Assembly (NCBI RefSeq): GCF_014207745.1
Contig: NZ_JACHJB010000002.1
Span: 1 to 64,000, forward strand
Length of the DNA stretch: 64,000 bases
Direction of reading: 5' to 3'
Source: Nonomuraea muscovyensis
Lineage (GTDB): Bacteria > Actinomycetota > Actinomycetes > Streptosporangiales > Streptosporangiaceae
A program made the position numbers and the translations under genes. Of this stretch, positions 1 through 8,100 are shown piece by piece. The notes beneath the pieces were generated by a model. The model did not search any database. It had not been told where the DNA came from and saw only the letters and a program-made list of their open reading frames with translations. The first letter of the stretch is position 1. The number at the start of each line of letters is the position of its first letter.

Positions 1-84
1 GCCTGCGGCAACACGCCTACTTTGTGGCTCATCGCACCGACCCGAGCGGAGGGCCCGGTGAACCCGCCTTCCACAGTCACTGAA

Positions 85-100
85 AAAGTGATATCACTTT
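85..100. promoter_or_regulatory. 16-bp perfect palindrome upstream of the SPFH gene
   Basis: The sequence AAAGTGATATCACTTT is its own reverse complement. It lies about 36 bases before the SPFH start codon and is followed at 101-107 by GCTATCA, a further half-site-like TATCA. Position and symmetry suggest a repressor operator for the SPFH/RHH/GPP34 operon. The regulator is not identifiable; the RHH protein encoded in the operon is one candidate for autoregulation. Confidence 0.55.
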
Positions 101-135
101 GCTATCAAGGCGAAGTCACGGAGAAGGGACGGACG

Positions 136-1086
136 ATGGCGAACACATCGGGCGAGGCCGCACTTGAGGCCGCCGTCGTGGACATGCCCGCACCGCACAC
201 GGGCGAGCATCCGGTGCGGGCGGCCAACGGGTTCGTGATGCTGGGGGTGGCGACGGCGCTGGACCTGGCCGGGATCGCGCTGCTCGTCGTGGGAATCGTC
301 AGCCTCGCCTCGGGAGCCGGGCAGGGCGGCATGTGGGTGGTCATCGTGAGCGGCCTGATGATCCTGCTCGGGTCCTTCATGTACTTCGGCCTCACCGCGG
401 TGGCGCCGGGCGAGGCCAGGGTGGTGCAGTTGCTCGGCCGGTACGTCGGCACCCTGCGCACCCCCGGCTTCCAGTGGGTCAACCCGATCACGGTGCGCCG
501 GCGGGTGTCCACGAGGATCCGCAACCACGAGACGGACGTGACGAAGGTCAACGACGCGGACGGCAACCCGATCCAGATCGCGACCGTGGTGGTCTGGCAG
601 GTGCAGGACACCGCGCAGGCGGTCTTCGAGGTGGACGACTTCGTGGAGTTCGTGGCCATCCAGGCGGAGACGGCCGTGCGGCACATCGCGGGCAGCTATC
701 CGTATGACGCGCACGGCGAGCCCAGGCTGTCCCTGCGGGACAACGCCGACGAGATCAACGAGCGGCTGTCCACGGAGATCGCGGCCAGGGTGTCGTCCGC
801 CGGGGTGAAGGTCATCGAGTCCCGCATCATCCACCTGGCGTACGCGCCCGAGATCGCCCACGCCATGCTGCGCCGCCAGCAGGCGGGCGCGGTGGTGGCG
901 GCGCGGCAGCGGATCGTCGAGGGGGCGGTCGGCATGGTGGAGATGGCCCTGGCCAGGCTCGCCGAGCACGACGTGGTCGAGCTGGACGAGGAGCGCAAGG
1001 CGGCCATGGTGAGCAACCTGCTCGTGGTGCTGGTCGGTGACCGCGACACCCAGCCCGTGGTCAACACGGGCACGCTCTACCAGTAA
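136..1086 (+). CDS. SPFH/band 7 (slipin-like) membrane protein
   Basis: This 316-residue protein belongs to the SPFH (stomatin/prohibitin/flotillin) family, membrane-anchored scaffolds that form oligomers at the inner face of the membrane. Two hydrophobic stretches (about residues 36-60 and 68-88) are followed by the SPFH domain, recognisable from [15 protein letters not shown] and the GFQWVNP strand to about residue 240. A helical C-terminal part ([19 protein letters not shown]) is typical of the oligomerisation region. I chose the ATG at 136 because GAGAAGGGA lies just before it; the frame is open upstream to 22, but without a ribosome site. It is followed after 5 bases by the RHH gene. The exact role is unknown; slipins are linked to membrane stress and protease regulation. 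Confidence 0.88.
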   Translation: MANTSGEAALEAAVVDMPAPHTGEHPVRAANGFVMLGVATALDLAGIALLVVGIVSLASGAGQGGMWVVIVSGLMILLGSFMYFGLTAVAPGEARVVQLLGRYVGTLRTPGFQWVNPITVRRRVSTRIRNHETDVTKVNDADGNPIQIATVVVWQVQDTAQAVFEVDDFVEFVAIQAETAVRHIAGSYPYDAHGEPRLSLRDNADEINERLSTEIAARVSSAGVKVIESRIIHLAYAPEIAHAMLRRQQAGAVVAARQRIVEGAVGMVEMALARLAEHDVVELDEERKAAMVSNLLVVLVGDRDTQPVVNTGTLYQ

Positions 1087-1091
1087 TCACC

Positions 1092-1361
1092 GTGGAGCGG
1101 AAGAAGATCCTGCTGCGGCTTGACCCGGTGGTTCACGACGCGCTGGCCAGGTGGGCGTCCGACGAGCTGCGCAGCACGAACTCCCAGATCGAGTTCCTGC
1201 TGCGCAGGGCCCTGTCCGAGGCCGGACGCCTGCCCGACGGGGTTGGGCGGATGCGCCCACGCGGACGGCCGAGGAAGGCGCCGCAGGACGGCACAGGGGA
1301 CGACACAGATCAGGACGAAGAAGAGGAGCGGGCGGATGGAGACGCAAGTGAAGCAGGGTGA
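1092..1361 (+). CDS. Ribbon-helix-helix (Arc-type) DNA-binding protein
   Basis: An 89-residue protein. Residues 1-45 (RKKILLRLDPVVHDALARWA, then STNSQIEFLLRRAL) match the ribbon-helix-helix fold of Arc/CopG and the HicB/antitoxin C-terminal domain: a beta strand followed by two helices with the conserved pattern for operator binding as a dimer. The C-terminal half is acidic and low in complexity (DDTDQDEEEERADGD). It starts with GTG five bases after the SPFH stop and overlaps the GPP34 start by 26 bases, so the three genes are probably co-transcribed. It may repress the operon through the palindrome at 85-100; that is inference. No toxin partner is visible. Confidence 0.78.
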   Translation: MERKKILLRLDPVVHDALARWASDELRSTNSQIEFLLRRALSEAGRLPDGVGRMRPRGRPRKAPQDGTGDDTDQDEEEERADGDASEAG

Positions 1362-1989
1362 GTCACTGACCCGATCGGCCTTCCTGCTGGCCTTCGACCT
1401 GCGGAAGGAGAAGCTGACCCAGCGGGGGGAGCTGGGCTACCTGCTGCGCGCGGCCACCCTCGCCGAGCTGCTGCTGGCGGGCAACCTGGCGGACGAGTCG
1501 GGCAAGGCGCGAGCTCTCACCGCCCCGGCCGCCGAGCCGGGTTCCCTGCGGGCCGTGGTCTGGGAGCAGATCTCGAACTCGCCGCCCCGCTCGTGGCGGC
1601 GGTGGGTGCAGAAGGACCACGGCAAGGCGGTCCGCGTGGTACGCGACGAGCTGGAGGCCGCCCGGATGATCAGCGTGGAGCGGCGCCGGATCCTGCTGTT
1701 CCCACTCGAGCGGATCACGCCGCGCAAGGCGTACCTGTCGCGCAGGCTGGCCGAGCGTGTCGGCCGGGCCATCCGCGGCGGCCAGCCGGTCGGGCGCCTG
1801 GACGAGGACGTCCGCGTCCTGGCGGCGCTGGCCACGGCGGCCCGGCTCAAGACGGTGGTTCCCTCCTGGCGGGAGAGGCGTCTGCGCCGGGACCGGATCC
1901 AGCAGCTGTCCGTGCCCGTCGAGCCGATCGCGACCGCATTGCGCAAGAGCGTCGAGGCTGCCAGGTCGGCGGCGAGCGAAGTCGGCTGA
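1336..1989 (+). CDS. GPP34 family (GOLPH3/VPS74-like) protein
   Basis: A 217-residue protein with the GPP34 fold known from eukaryotic GOLPH3/Vps74, a PI4P-binding Golgi protein, which also occurs widely in actinobacteria. Recognisable features are the N-terminal SLTRSAFLLAFD, the helix LGYLLRAATLAELLLAG, a Trp-rich segment (PRSWRRWVQKDH) and the region with FPLERITPRKAYLSRRLAERV. The length fits a single-domain bacterial member. The ATG at 1336 is preceded by GAGGAGCGG and lies inside the end of the RHH gene, so translation is coupled. The bacterial function is not established; in the family it may bind acidic membrane lipids. Its place behind an SPFH gene suggests a membrane-domain role, which is inference. 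Confidence 0.85.
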   Translation: METQVKQGESLTRSAFLLAFDLRKEKLTQRGELGYLLRAATLAELLLAGNLADESGKARALTAPAAEPGSLRAVVWEQISNSPPRSWRRWVQKDHGKAVRVVRDELEAARMISVERRRILLFPLERITPRKAYLSRRLAERVGRAIRGGQPVGRLDEDVRVLAALATAARLKTVVPSWRERRLRRDRIQQLSVPVEPIATALRKSVEAARSAASEVG

Positions 1990-2154
1990 CACGACGGATC
2001 CCGGCGGCTCTCACCGCCGGCTCTCGGAGGAGATCACTTGACCACGTCGATCGAAGCACGGCCCGGCCCCGCACCATCGAGCACATGATTTCCATGACTA
2101 CCAGGGCGAACGGCTCGGAAGCCACGATTGACCCATAGCGAAGGAGAGGACCTG

Positions 2155-2753
<599 letters not shown>

Positions 2754-2757
<4 letters not shown>

Positions 2758-3289
2758 ACGGATTGATGCTGGTCGCCCGTCGCGAGATCGTGACGCAGAT
2801 CCGCACGAAGGCGTTCGTCGTCGGCCCGCATTCCCGCCCGGCGTTCCTGGCCTGGTGGCCGGGGTGCTGGTCTGGTTCGTCCTCGGGTACGCCTTCTTCG
2901 CCACCCTTTCGGCCTCGTTCGCCTCGCTGGTCTCGCGCCAGGAGGAGGTGGACACCGTGCTGACGCCACCGGTCATGACCGTCTTGGTCACGTGCTTCGT
3001 GGCCTTCTGCGCCACTGACGAGCCCACCGGCACGCTGGCCACGGTCATGTCGTACGTGCCGCCGTTCTCCTCGATGGTCATGGCGGTACGGGTGGCCGCG
3101 ACCGAGGTGCCGCTGTGGCAGGCGGGGCTCTCGATCGCGGCGATGGTGGCGGCGGTGCTCGCGGCGCTGGCCTTCGGCGCCAAGGTGTACCAGCGGGCGG
3201 TGCTGCGGACGGGCGCCCGGGTCAAGCTCGGCGACGTGGTGCGCGTGCGGCAAATGGACGATCTCAAGCGGGCGCGGCGCCTCACCTGA
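2754..3289 (+). pseudogene. ABC-2 type permease remnant
   Basis: It starts at a GTG overlapping the ATPase stop (MLVARREIVTQIRTKAFVVG), the typical start of a NatB-like ABC-2 permease. At about 2850 the frame shifts and the next recognisable part is a transmembrane segment (GVLVWFVLGYAFFATL). The rest (PVMTVLVTCFVAF, YVPPFSSMVMAVRVA, then two more hydrophobic helices ending RRLT) is the conserved C-terminal half. Normal members have about 400 residues; only about 180 remain, so the periplasmic loop and several helices are gone. Together with the broken ATPase this shows that the exporter is not functional. Confidence 0.85.
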
Positions 3290-3548
3290 AAGATGCTGAT
3301 CATCGGCTTCGGCGTGTTGTGGTTGCTCATCGCGGTAGGAAGCGTGATCGCGGTCGGCGAGGGAATGCTTCCGTGCACGCCTCGTGCCCGAGTTGATCAC
3401 CGCGGCCGCCCTCACCCGGCTCGGCTGGCGGCTCACCGAGGAGGTGATGGACCGCCCACCCCGTCAGGACGGTCGAGGATGGCGCGGATCTGCTCGGCCC
3501 GGTCGGGCTCGATTTCGAGGATCACGCTCGCCCTGACCTTCCTCGCAG
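3290..3548 (+). other. Degenerate stretch with small membrane-protein fragments
   Basis: No intact gene is visible. An ATG at 3293 opens a short hydrophobic segment (FGVLWLLIAVGS) that runs into non-coding-looking sequence, and another frame holds ELITAAALTRLGWRLTEEVM, which looks like a piece of a separate protein. I read this as continuing decay between the dead ABC genes and the transposase remnant. I could not assign either fragment to a family. Confidence 0.5.
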
Positions 3549-3740
3549 TCACCCAGGCCGCCTTACCCGATGAATGCGGTGGAGCAGCGCGAAGCCGGCC
3601 CGGCCGGGCATCTGGCGCATGATCCGCTTGCTCCTGGTGTTCACGCCTTCTGTGCCGCTGTTGTGGAGGGGCACGGTGACGGCCGCGCGGACGGCGTCGC
3701 GGTCCTGGTCGAGGCCGCGGAATCCGTCACCACCGAATCC
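3549..3740 (-). mobile_element. C-terminal remnant of an ISL3-type transposase
   Basis: Read on the minus strand, the last 45 or so codons encode DAVRAAVTVPLHNSGTEGVN followed by RSKRIMRQMPGRAGFALLHR, ending in a stop at 3549. This is the typical end of ISL3-family DDE transposases (pattern HNGRTEGVNTKTKxIKRQMYGRAGFxLLRxR, from memory of the family). The E in TEGVN corresponds to the last catalytic acidic residue region. Everything upstream in this frame is unrelated (it is antisense to the MarR and membrane-protein genes), so only the tail of the element survives. I could not locate terminal inverted repeats. Confidence 0.72.
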
Positions 3741-3886
3741 GCGACAGACCCCGTTCTTCTTACGGTCCGCACCCTCCAGCCGGATCTTCGGAGAGGTAGA
3801 GGTACGGGACTGAACCTCGCGCAGCAGATACCCCGCTGTGCCCGCAGGGGGCAAGGGTGCGGCCGGCACCGTGGTGTCGTCGGCTG

Positions 3887-4360
3887 TCAGGTGGTCGTTT
3901 CCTGGACGGCGGTGGTGGTGGCGGTGATGGCGCGGGTCAGGAAGCGGGCGATGATCTCGCGTTCGTCCGGGGTGAACTCGTCGATGGCGGCCGTCAGGTG
4001 GCGGCCGAGGGGGGCGAAGAAGCGGCCGGCCAGGCGGACGGCGGGCTCGTTCACGGCGATCTCGATCTTGCGGCGGTCCGTGGTGCTGCGGCGGCGTTCG
4101 ACGTGGCCGGCCTGTTCGAGCCGGTTGACGAGGGCGCTGGTGGCCGGTGGGCTGAGGTTGAGTGCGGCGCCCAGCTCGCCGGGGGTGGGGTGGCGGCCGG
4201 CGTTGGCGGCGTCGAGGATGACCACCAGGGCGTTCAGGTCGGTGCGGTGCAGGCCGTGCAGGACGGCGAACCGTTCGATGAACCGGTCGCTCTCCATGTT
4301 GAGCCGGCGTATCGCGACCATCAGCTCGTAGGCGGTCGGGGGCGGGGCGTCCTGCGTCAC
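3887..4360 (-). CDS. MarR family transcriptional regulator
   Basis: A 157-residue winged-helix regulator. N- and C-terminal helices for dimerisation flank a central DNA-binding part: GELGAALNLSPPATSALVNRL is the recognition helix-turn-helix, and RRRSTTDRRKIEIAV forms the wing with the conserved D-R pattern of MarR proteins. It starts with GTG at 4360 behind GAGGAGGAAC. It is divergent from the membrane-protein gene at 4422, and the 61 bases between them contain a perfect and an imperfect palindrome (4399-4427). It probably represses both genes until a ligand binds. Confidence 0.9.
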   Translation of the reverse strand: MTQDAPPPTAYELMVAIRRLNMESDRFIERFAVLHGLHRTDLNALVVILDAANAGRHPTPGELGAALNLSPPATSALVNRLEQAGHVERRRSTTDRRKIEIAVNEPAVRLAGRFFAPLGRHLTAAIDEFTPDEREIIARFLTRAITATTTAVQETTT

Positions 4361-4398
4361 GTTCCTCCTCGTCCCGGCGCGGGTGAGCAGGTCTATTG

Positions 4399-4427
4399 TT
4401 CCATGCTAGAAATGTTCCATCATGGAA
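4399..4427. promoter_or_regulatory. Likely MarR operator pair overlapping a leaderless start
   Basis: TTCCATCATGGAA (4415-4427) is a perfect 6-1-6 palindrome that includes the ATG of the following gene (4422). A related, imperfect copy TTCCATGCTAGAA lies at 4399-4411, 16 bases away on centre. Between them TAGAAAT (4407-4413) could serve as a -10 box, placing transcription start at or near the ATG. No ribosome site precedes 4422, so a leaderless mRNA is likely. Binding of the divergent MarR protein here would block both promoters. Confidence 0.6.
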
Positions 4428-5459
4428 AGACTTGCGTGGACGCGGACGCTGACCCCGGCGCGGACGCTCGCCCTCGGCGTGGCCGCCAGTGCCCTGCTGA
4501 CCGGGATGGTGTGGCTGCTCGGCCGGCGGCTGGCGGGCATCGAGTTGCTGCCCGACCAGGGCGCCTCCTGGTACTACTGGAAGCTGCCCGAGCCGACGTT
4601 GTGGACCCGGCTGACGGCCTGGGCGGGGTACGCGGCGCACCAGGTGGCGTTCTGGGGGCTGATCTACTACGCGCAGACCCGGGTCCGCCGCTACGCCACC
4701 GGGCTGCACCCGGTCAACGTCGTCGCGCTGGCGGTCAACGCCGGGTTCATCGCGCTGCACACGGTGCAGACGCACCTGTTCTACGACGGGCTCGCCCAGG
4801 ACGTGTCGATCTTCAGCTCGCAGGGCTCGGTGGTGCTGCTGCTGGTCGTCGTGCTGCTGATGGAGAACCGGCGGCGCGGGATGTTCGCCGGCAAGCCGCT
4901 GCCGCTCGGCCGGCAGGTGGTCGACGCCGCCCGGCGCTACCACGGCTACCTCTTCAGCTGGGCCGCGGTCTACACCTTCTGGTACCACCCGATGGAGGCG
5001 ACCAGTGGCCACCTCATCGGCTTCTTCTACATGTTCCTCCTGCTGCTGCAGGGCAGCCTGTTCCTGACCAGGGCGCACACCGCGCGCTGGTGGACGGTCA
5101 GCCTGGAGTTGACGGTCGCGGTGCACGGCACGCTGGTGGCGGTGATGACGTCGGGGCCGGACGGGGCGTGGCCGATGTTCCTGTTCGGCTTCCTCGGGGT
5201 CTTCGTCCTCACCCAGATGCACGGGCTGGGGCTGTCCGCCGGGGTGCGGTGGATGCTCGCCGCCGCCTACGTGGGCGCGGTGGTGGTCGTGTACGCGCTG
5301 CGCGGCGAGGTGGGGGCCGCCCTCGGTGAGGTGGTCAGGATCCCCCTGATCGAGTACGCCCTGGTCGGGGTGCTGGCCTTGCTGGTCTGGCTGCTCCTGT
5401 CGGCCGTGGCACGCGTTCGCGGGCGGCGGACACGGGAGCGCGGTCTGCCGGTGCCCTGA
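4422..5459 (+). CDS. Polytopic membrane protein of unknown function
   Basis: A 345-residue integral membrane protein with about nine hydrophobic helices (for example ALGVAASALLTGMVWLLG, VVLLLVVVLLMEN, LIGFFYMFLLLLQGSLFL, YALVGVLALLVWLLL). Histidines and aromatic residues cluster in the loops (AAHQVAFWGLIYYAQ, NAGFIALHTVQTHLFYDG, FWYHPMEATSGHLIGFF), which could be ligand or metal positions. I do not recognise the family. It has no Shine-Dalgarno sequence and its start codon lies within the palindrome at 4415-4427, so expression is probably controlled by the divergent MarR regulator. Confidence 0.82.
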   Translation: MERLAWTRTLTPARTLALGVAASALLTGMVWLLGRRLAGIELLPDQGASWYYWKLPEPTLWTRLTAWAGYAAHQVAFWGLIYYAQTRVRRYATGLHPVNVVALAVNAGFIALHTVQTHLFYDGLAQDVSIFSSQGSVVLLLVVVLLMENRRRGMFAGKPLPLGRQVVDAARRYHGYLFSWAAVYTFWYHPMEATSGHLIGFFYMFLLLLQGSLFLTRAHTARWWTVSLELTVAVHGTLVAVMTSGPDGAWPMFLFGFLGVFVLTQMHGLGLSAGVRWMLAAAYVGAVVVVYALRGEVGAALGEVVRIPLIEYALVGVLALLVWLLLSAVARVRGRRTRERGLPVP

Positions 5460-5579
5460 CGGATCCCGAAGTCCCTCGCAAGACTGTTGGCAGCGCCTGC
5501 GCGCGGTCCTGCCAGGTGGGCTGCCGCCGCCGACGCCCTCGAGTTCTCCCGCGCTGTAGTGGACTCTTCCCGCATCAGG

Positions 5580-6044
5580 TCAGGCGCGCCTGATCTGTCG
5601 ACTCGCCTCGTTGCGTTCGGTGCTCTGAGCAACAGCGTCCGGGGAGGTGGAGCGGCTGTCGTAGGTGTCGCGGGCGGCGGCGACCTGTTCGATGTGGGTC
5701 TCGGCCCAGTCCTTGATGGCCTGCATCACGGGCAGCAGGCTGACGCCCAGCGAGGTGAGGGAGTAATCGACCCGAACCGGGACCGAAGGCGTGACGGAGC
5801 GGGATATCAGGCCGTCGCGTTCCAAGGTGCGCAGGGTCTGGGTGAGCATCTTCTGACTGACACCGGCGATGGTACGGGACAGACCGCTGTAGCGCTGCGG
5901 GCCGTCGGCGAGCGCGGTGAGCAGGAGACTCACCCATTTGTCGCTGATCCGGTCGAGGAGTTGCCGGGCCGGGCAGGTCGCGAGGTAGGCGTCGTAGGCG
6001 ATGCGCGCCTGCTCGCGCTGCTGAGCGGTGGTGCGGGTCGTCAT
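5580..6044 (-). CDS. HxlR family transcriptional regulator
   Basis: A 154-residue HxlR-type winged-helix regulator. The signature is clear: [19 protein letters not shown], then [20 protein letters not shown] for the recognition helix and [13 protein letters not shown] for the wing, with the conserved Cys near residue 24 that acts as a redox or electrophile sensor in several family members. The ATG at 6044 is chosen because the protein then starts a few residues before the helical dimerisation part. It is divergent from an oxidoreductase gene (6159) and probably controls it, as is usual for HxlR/quinone-oxidoreductase pairs. Confidence 0.9.
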   Translation of the reverse strand: MTTRTTAQQREQARIAYDAYLATCPARQLLDRISDKWVSLLLTALADGPQRYSGLSRTIAGVSQKMLTQTLRTLERDGLISRSVTPSVPVRVDYSLTSLGVSLLPVMQAIKDWAETHIEQVAAARDTYDSRSTSPDAVAQSTERNEASRQIRRA

Positions 6045-6074
6045 CGCGCTCCTGTCCGTACGATAGGCACCTTG

Positions 6075-6106
6075 AAGTGCGTACTTCCCGTGAGAGAGTA
6101 GCTCTC
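6075..6106. promoter_or_regulatory. Candidate HxlR operators in the divergent promoter region
   Basis: AAGTGCGTACTT (6075-6086) is a near-palindrome (10 of 12 positions) resembling the GTACTT/AAGTAC half-sites bound by HxlR/YodB-type regulators. GAGAGTAGCTCTC (6094-6106) is a perfect 5-3-5 inverted repeat directly beside it. Both lie in the 114-base gap between the HxlR gene and the oxidoreductase gene. Confidence 0.45.
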
Positions 6107-6158
6107 CATACGGTTGTTCCTCAAGTTCTGAATCCTTGCGGAACGACGAGGAGATCTC

Positions 6159-7094
6159 ATGCGCGCAGTTGTCGTCCGTGCTTTCGGCGGACCCGAGGTT
6201 CTGCAGATCGCGGACGTGCCGATGCCGGTTGCGGCACAAGGGCAGGTCCGCATCCGGGTGGAGGCAGCGACGGTAAACCCGGTCGATCTGGCCACTCGGT
6301 CCGGTGCGCTCACCGAGGCGGGCTTGCTGCCGGCGCGGGACGTGATCGGCATCGGGTGGGATGTCGCGGGAACCGTCGAACAGACGGGCCCAGGGGTCAC
6401 CGGCATCAAGCGCGGGGACCAGGTGATCGGCCTGTCCGACCGGCTGGACGTGCCGATCGGCACCCAGGCCGAACATGTCGTGCTCGACGCGGATGCGGTC
6501 ACAGCCGCGCCTGCGGGCGTCTCACCCGCACCAGCCGCCACGCTGCCCCTGAACGGTCTCACCGCCGCGCAAGCGCTCGACGGACTCGACCTGAACCCCG
6601 GGCAGACGCTGCTGGTGACCGGGGCGGCCGGTGCCGTCGGCGGCTTCGCGATCCAACTGGCCGTCGCGCGCGGGCTCCGGGTGGTCGCGGTCGCCGGAGC
6701 CGATGACGAACCGCTCGTCCGCGGGCTCGGCGCCGAACTGTTCGTGCCACGCACGGCACGGCTGGGCGAGGCGGTCCGTTCCCTCGTTCCGGGCGGTGTG
6801 CACGCGGCACTGGACGCTGCCGTGGTCGGAGCGGCCGCCCTCGACGCGGTGCGGTCGGGGGGCGCCTTCGCCGCGCTGGTGGCGGGAGGAGCGCCGATTC
6901 CGCTGCGCGGCATCCGGGTCTTCAACCACTGGATCCGCGCCGACGGCGCCCTCCTCTCCAGGCTCGCCGCCCTGGTCGAAGCAGGCTCCCTCACCCTACG
7001 CGTAGCCGGGACCATGCCCATCGACCAGGTCGCCACCGCCCACCGGCGCCTCGCCGGAGGCGGCCTCCGCGGTCGCCTCGTCCTCACTCCTTGA
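6159..7094 (+). CDS. NADP-dependent quinone-oxidoreductase-like enzyme (MDR superfamily)
   Basis: A 311-residue medium-chain reductase without zinc ligands. The N-terminal GroES-like domain begins [17 protein letters not shown] and includes [11 protein letters not shown]; the Rossmann domain starts at [18 protein letters not shown] (about residues 151-168), the NADP-binding loop. Length and motifs match the quinone oxidoreductase/zeta-crystallin branch, which reduces quinones or reactive enones. It is divergent from an HxlR regulator, which in related loci senses electrophiles and induces such reductases. It converges with the hydrolase gene at 7097, leaving only two bases between the stop codons. 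Confidence 0.88.
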   Translation: MRAVVVRAFGGPEVLQIADVPMPVAAQGQVRIRVEAATVNPVDLATRSGALTEAGLLPARDVIGIGWDVAGTVEQTGPGVTGIKRGDQVIGLSDRLDVPIGTQAEHVVLDADAVTAAPAGVSPAPAATLPLNGLTAAQALDGLDLNPGQTLLVTGAAGAVGGFAIQLAVARGLRVVAVAGADDEPLVRGLGAELFVPRTARLGEAVRSLVPGGVHAALDAAVVGAAALDAVRSGGAFAALVAGGAPIPLRGIRVFNHWIRADGALLSRLAALVEAGSLTLRVAGTMPIDQVATAHRRLAGGGLRGRLVLTP

Positions 7095-7096
7095 GA

Positions 7097-7852
7097 TCAC
7101 TCTTTCAGGAGTTTCCGGCCGAGGTGCCGGGCGAAGAACCGCAGCGCGTTGTCGGTCTCGAACGCGGGGATTCCCCCGTGGTCGCCGGGGTTGGCGTGCA
7201 GCGTCTTGTCGGTCGAGCCCAGGGCGTCGAACAGCGCCAAGGCCTGGTCCCTGGGCACCCGCGTATCGTCCCACTGGAGCAGGAACTGCACCGGCACGGT
7301 GACCCGGGCGGCGGGTGCGGCCAGCGTGTGCACGCCGAGCAGGCCCAGCACCGCGGCGCGGATCCGGGGTTCGGCGGCGAGCAGCGGCACACCGAGCCCG
7401 CAGCCCATCGACACCCCCCAATAGCCGACCGGGCCGGCGCCCACGTGGCCGAGTTCCTGCACCGCGGTCAGGACGGCCTGCCAGTCGGCGACGGCCTGCC
7501 CGGCCAGCAGGTCGTGCATGGCCGCGACCAGCCCGGCCGGATCCTCTCCGGCGGCCATGCGGGCCCGCATGGCGCCCGCGAACTGGAGGAACTGCTCATC
7601 TTTCGGCCGGTCGCCGTGGTTGGGGGCATCGATCGCGGCGACGGCGAAACCCCCCTCGGCGGCGAACCGGTGCGCGCCGGCGAGGACGGCGGGGGCCTTC
7701 TTGTGCTGACCGCCGCCGTGTCCCATCAGGATCAGCGGGCGGGGACCGGTGGCGCCTTGCGGCGTGAACAGCACGCCGGTGATCTCGCCGAGGGTGAAGG
7801 ACTGTTCGGTGACGCCGTCGGTCGACGTCTGGGAGGTCAAGCTGAAGCGCAT
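7097..7852 (-). CDS. Alpha/beta hydrolase (dienelactone-hydrolase-like)
   Basis: A 251-residue alpha/beta-hydrolase. The nucleophile elbow is GVSMG (Ser about 146), an oxyanion region HGGGQHKK lies near residue 45, and the C-terminal GDHGG supplies the likely catalytic His; the acid is probably in the WDDTRVP segment. These features fit small cytosolic esterases of the dienelactone hydrolase/DUF1100-like type. There is no signal peptide. The substrate cannot be read from the sequence or from the neighbours. Confidence 0.85.
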   Translation of the reverse strand: MRFSLTSQTSTDGVTEQSFTLGEITGVLFTPQGATGPRPLILMGHGGGQHKKAPAVLAGAHRFAAEGGFAVAAIDAPNHGDRPKDEQFLQFAGAMRARMAAGEDPAGLVAAMHDLLAGQAVADWQAVLTAVQELGHVGAGPVGYWGVSMGCGLGVPLLAAEPRIRAAVLGLLGVHTLAAPAARVTVPVQFLLQWDDTRVPRDQALALFDALGSTDKTLHANPGDHGGIPAFETDNALRFFARHLGRKLLKE

Positions 7853-7885
7853 GGCGTTTCGAAGCCTTTCGGGGGTGCCTTGTGC

Positions 7886-7919
7886 GGGCGCTCCCTAGAC
7901 CATGCACGGGAGGGAGCCC
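7886..7919. terminator. Hairpin in the 248-base gap after the PTS operon
   Basis: GGGCGCTCCCT (7886-7896) pairs with AGGGAGCCC (7911-7919) with one bulged base and a 14-base loop. It lies downstream of the EI stop (8101, minus strand) and 34 bases upstream of the hydrolase start, so it could end the PTS transcript or sit in the hydrolase leader. There is no U-run. The remainder of 7853-8100 shows nothing recognisable. Confidence 0.3.
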
Positions 7920-8100
7920 CGATCTGTCATCACAGCGTTGATCGGTCTCACCTCCTCCAGTCGTAGTGCTGCACGGCGTCGCCGAAGATATCACACACGC
8001 CTTGCCGGTCCGGCTGCTCCGGCACCGCAGGCTCGACTACCTCGTGCTCGCGCGCAGGCCGTGATGTACGGGGGTCGTCGGCGCTGCGCGCGAGGCGGCT

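Noticed and set aside
2038..2088. 16-codon TTG frame with GGAGGAG upstream as a leader peptide of the ABC genes
   Set aside because: Downstream genes are dead and the frame has no attenuator-like structure; more likely a remnant.
3433..3552. 39-codon minus-strand frame starting GTG at 3552 and overlapping the transposase stop
   Set aside because: VTARKVRASVILEIEPDRAE looks protein-like, but there is no ribosome site or homologue I know, and it lies in a decayed region.
3741..5222. Minus-strand open frame continuing upstream of the ISL3 remnant
   Set aside because: Beyond about 3740 it has no transposase similarity and runs antisense through the MarR control region and the membrane-protein gene.
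5485..5512. TGGCAG/CTGCCA inverted repeat as terminator between convergent genes
   Set aside because: Only six pairs with a 15-base loop and no U-run; too weak to list.
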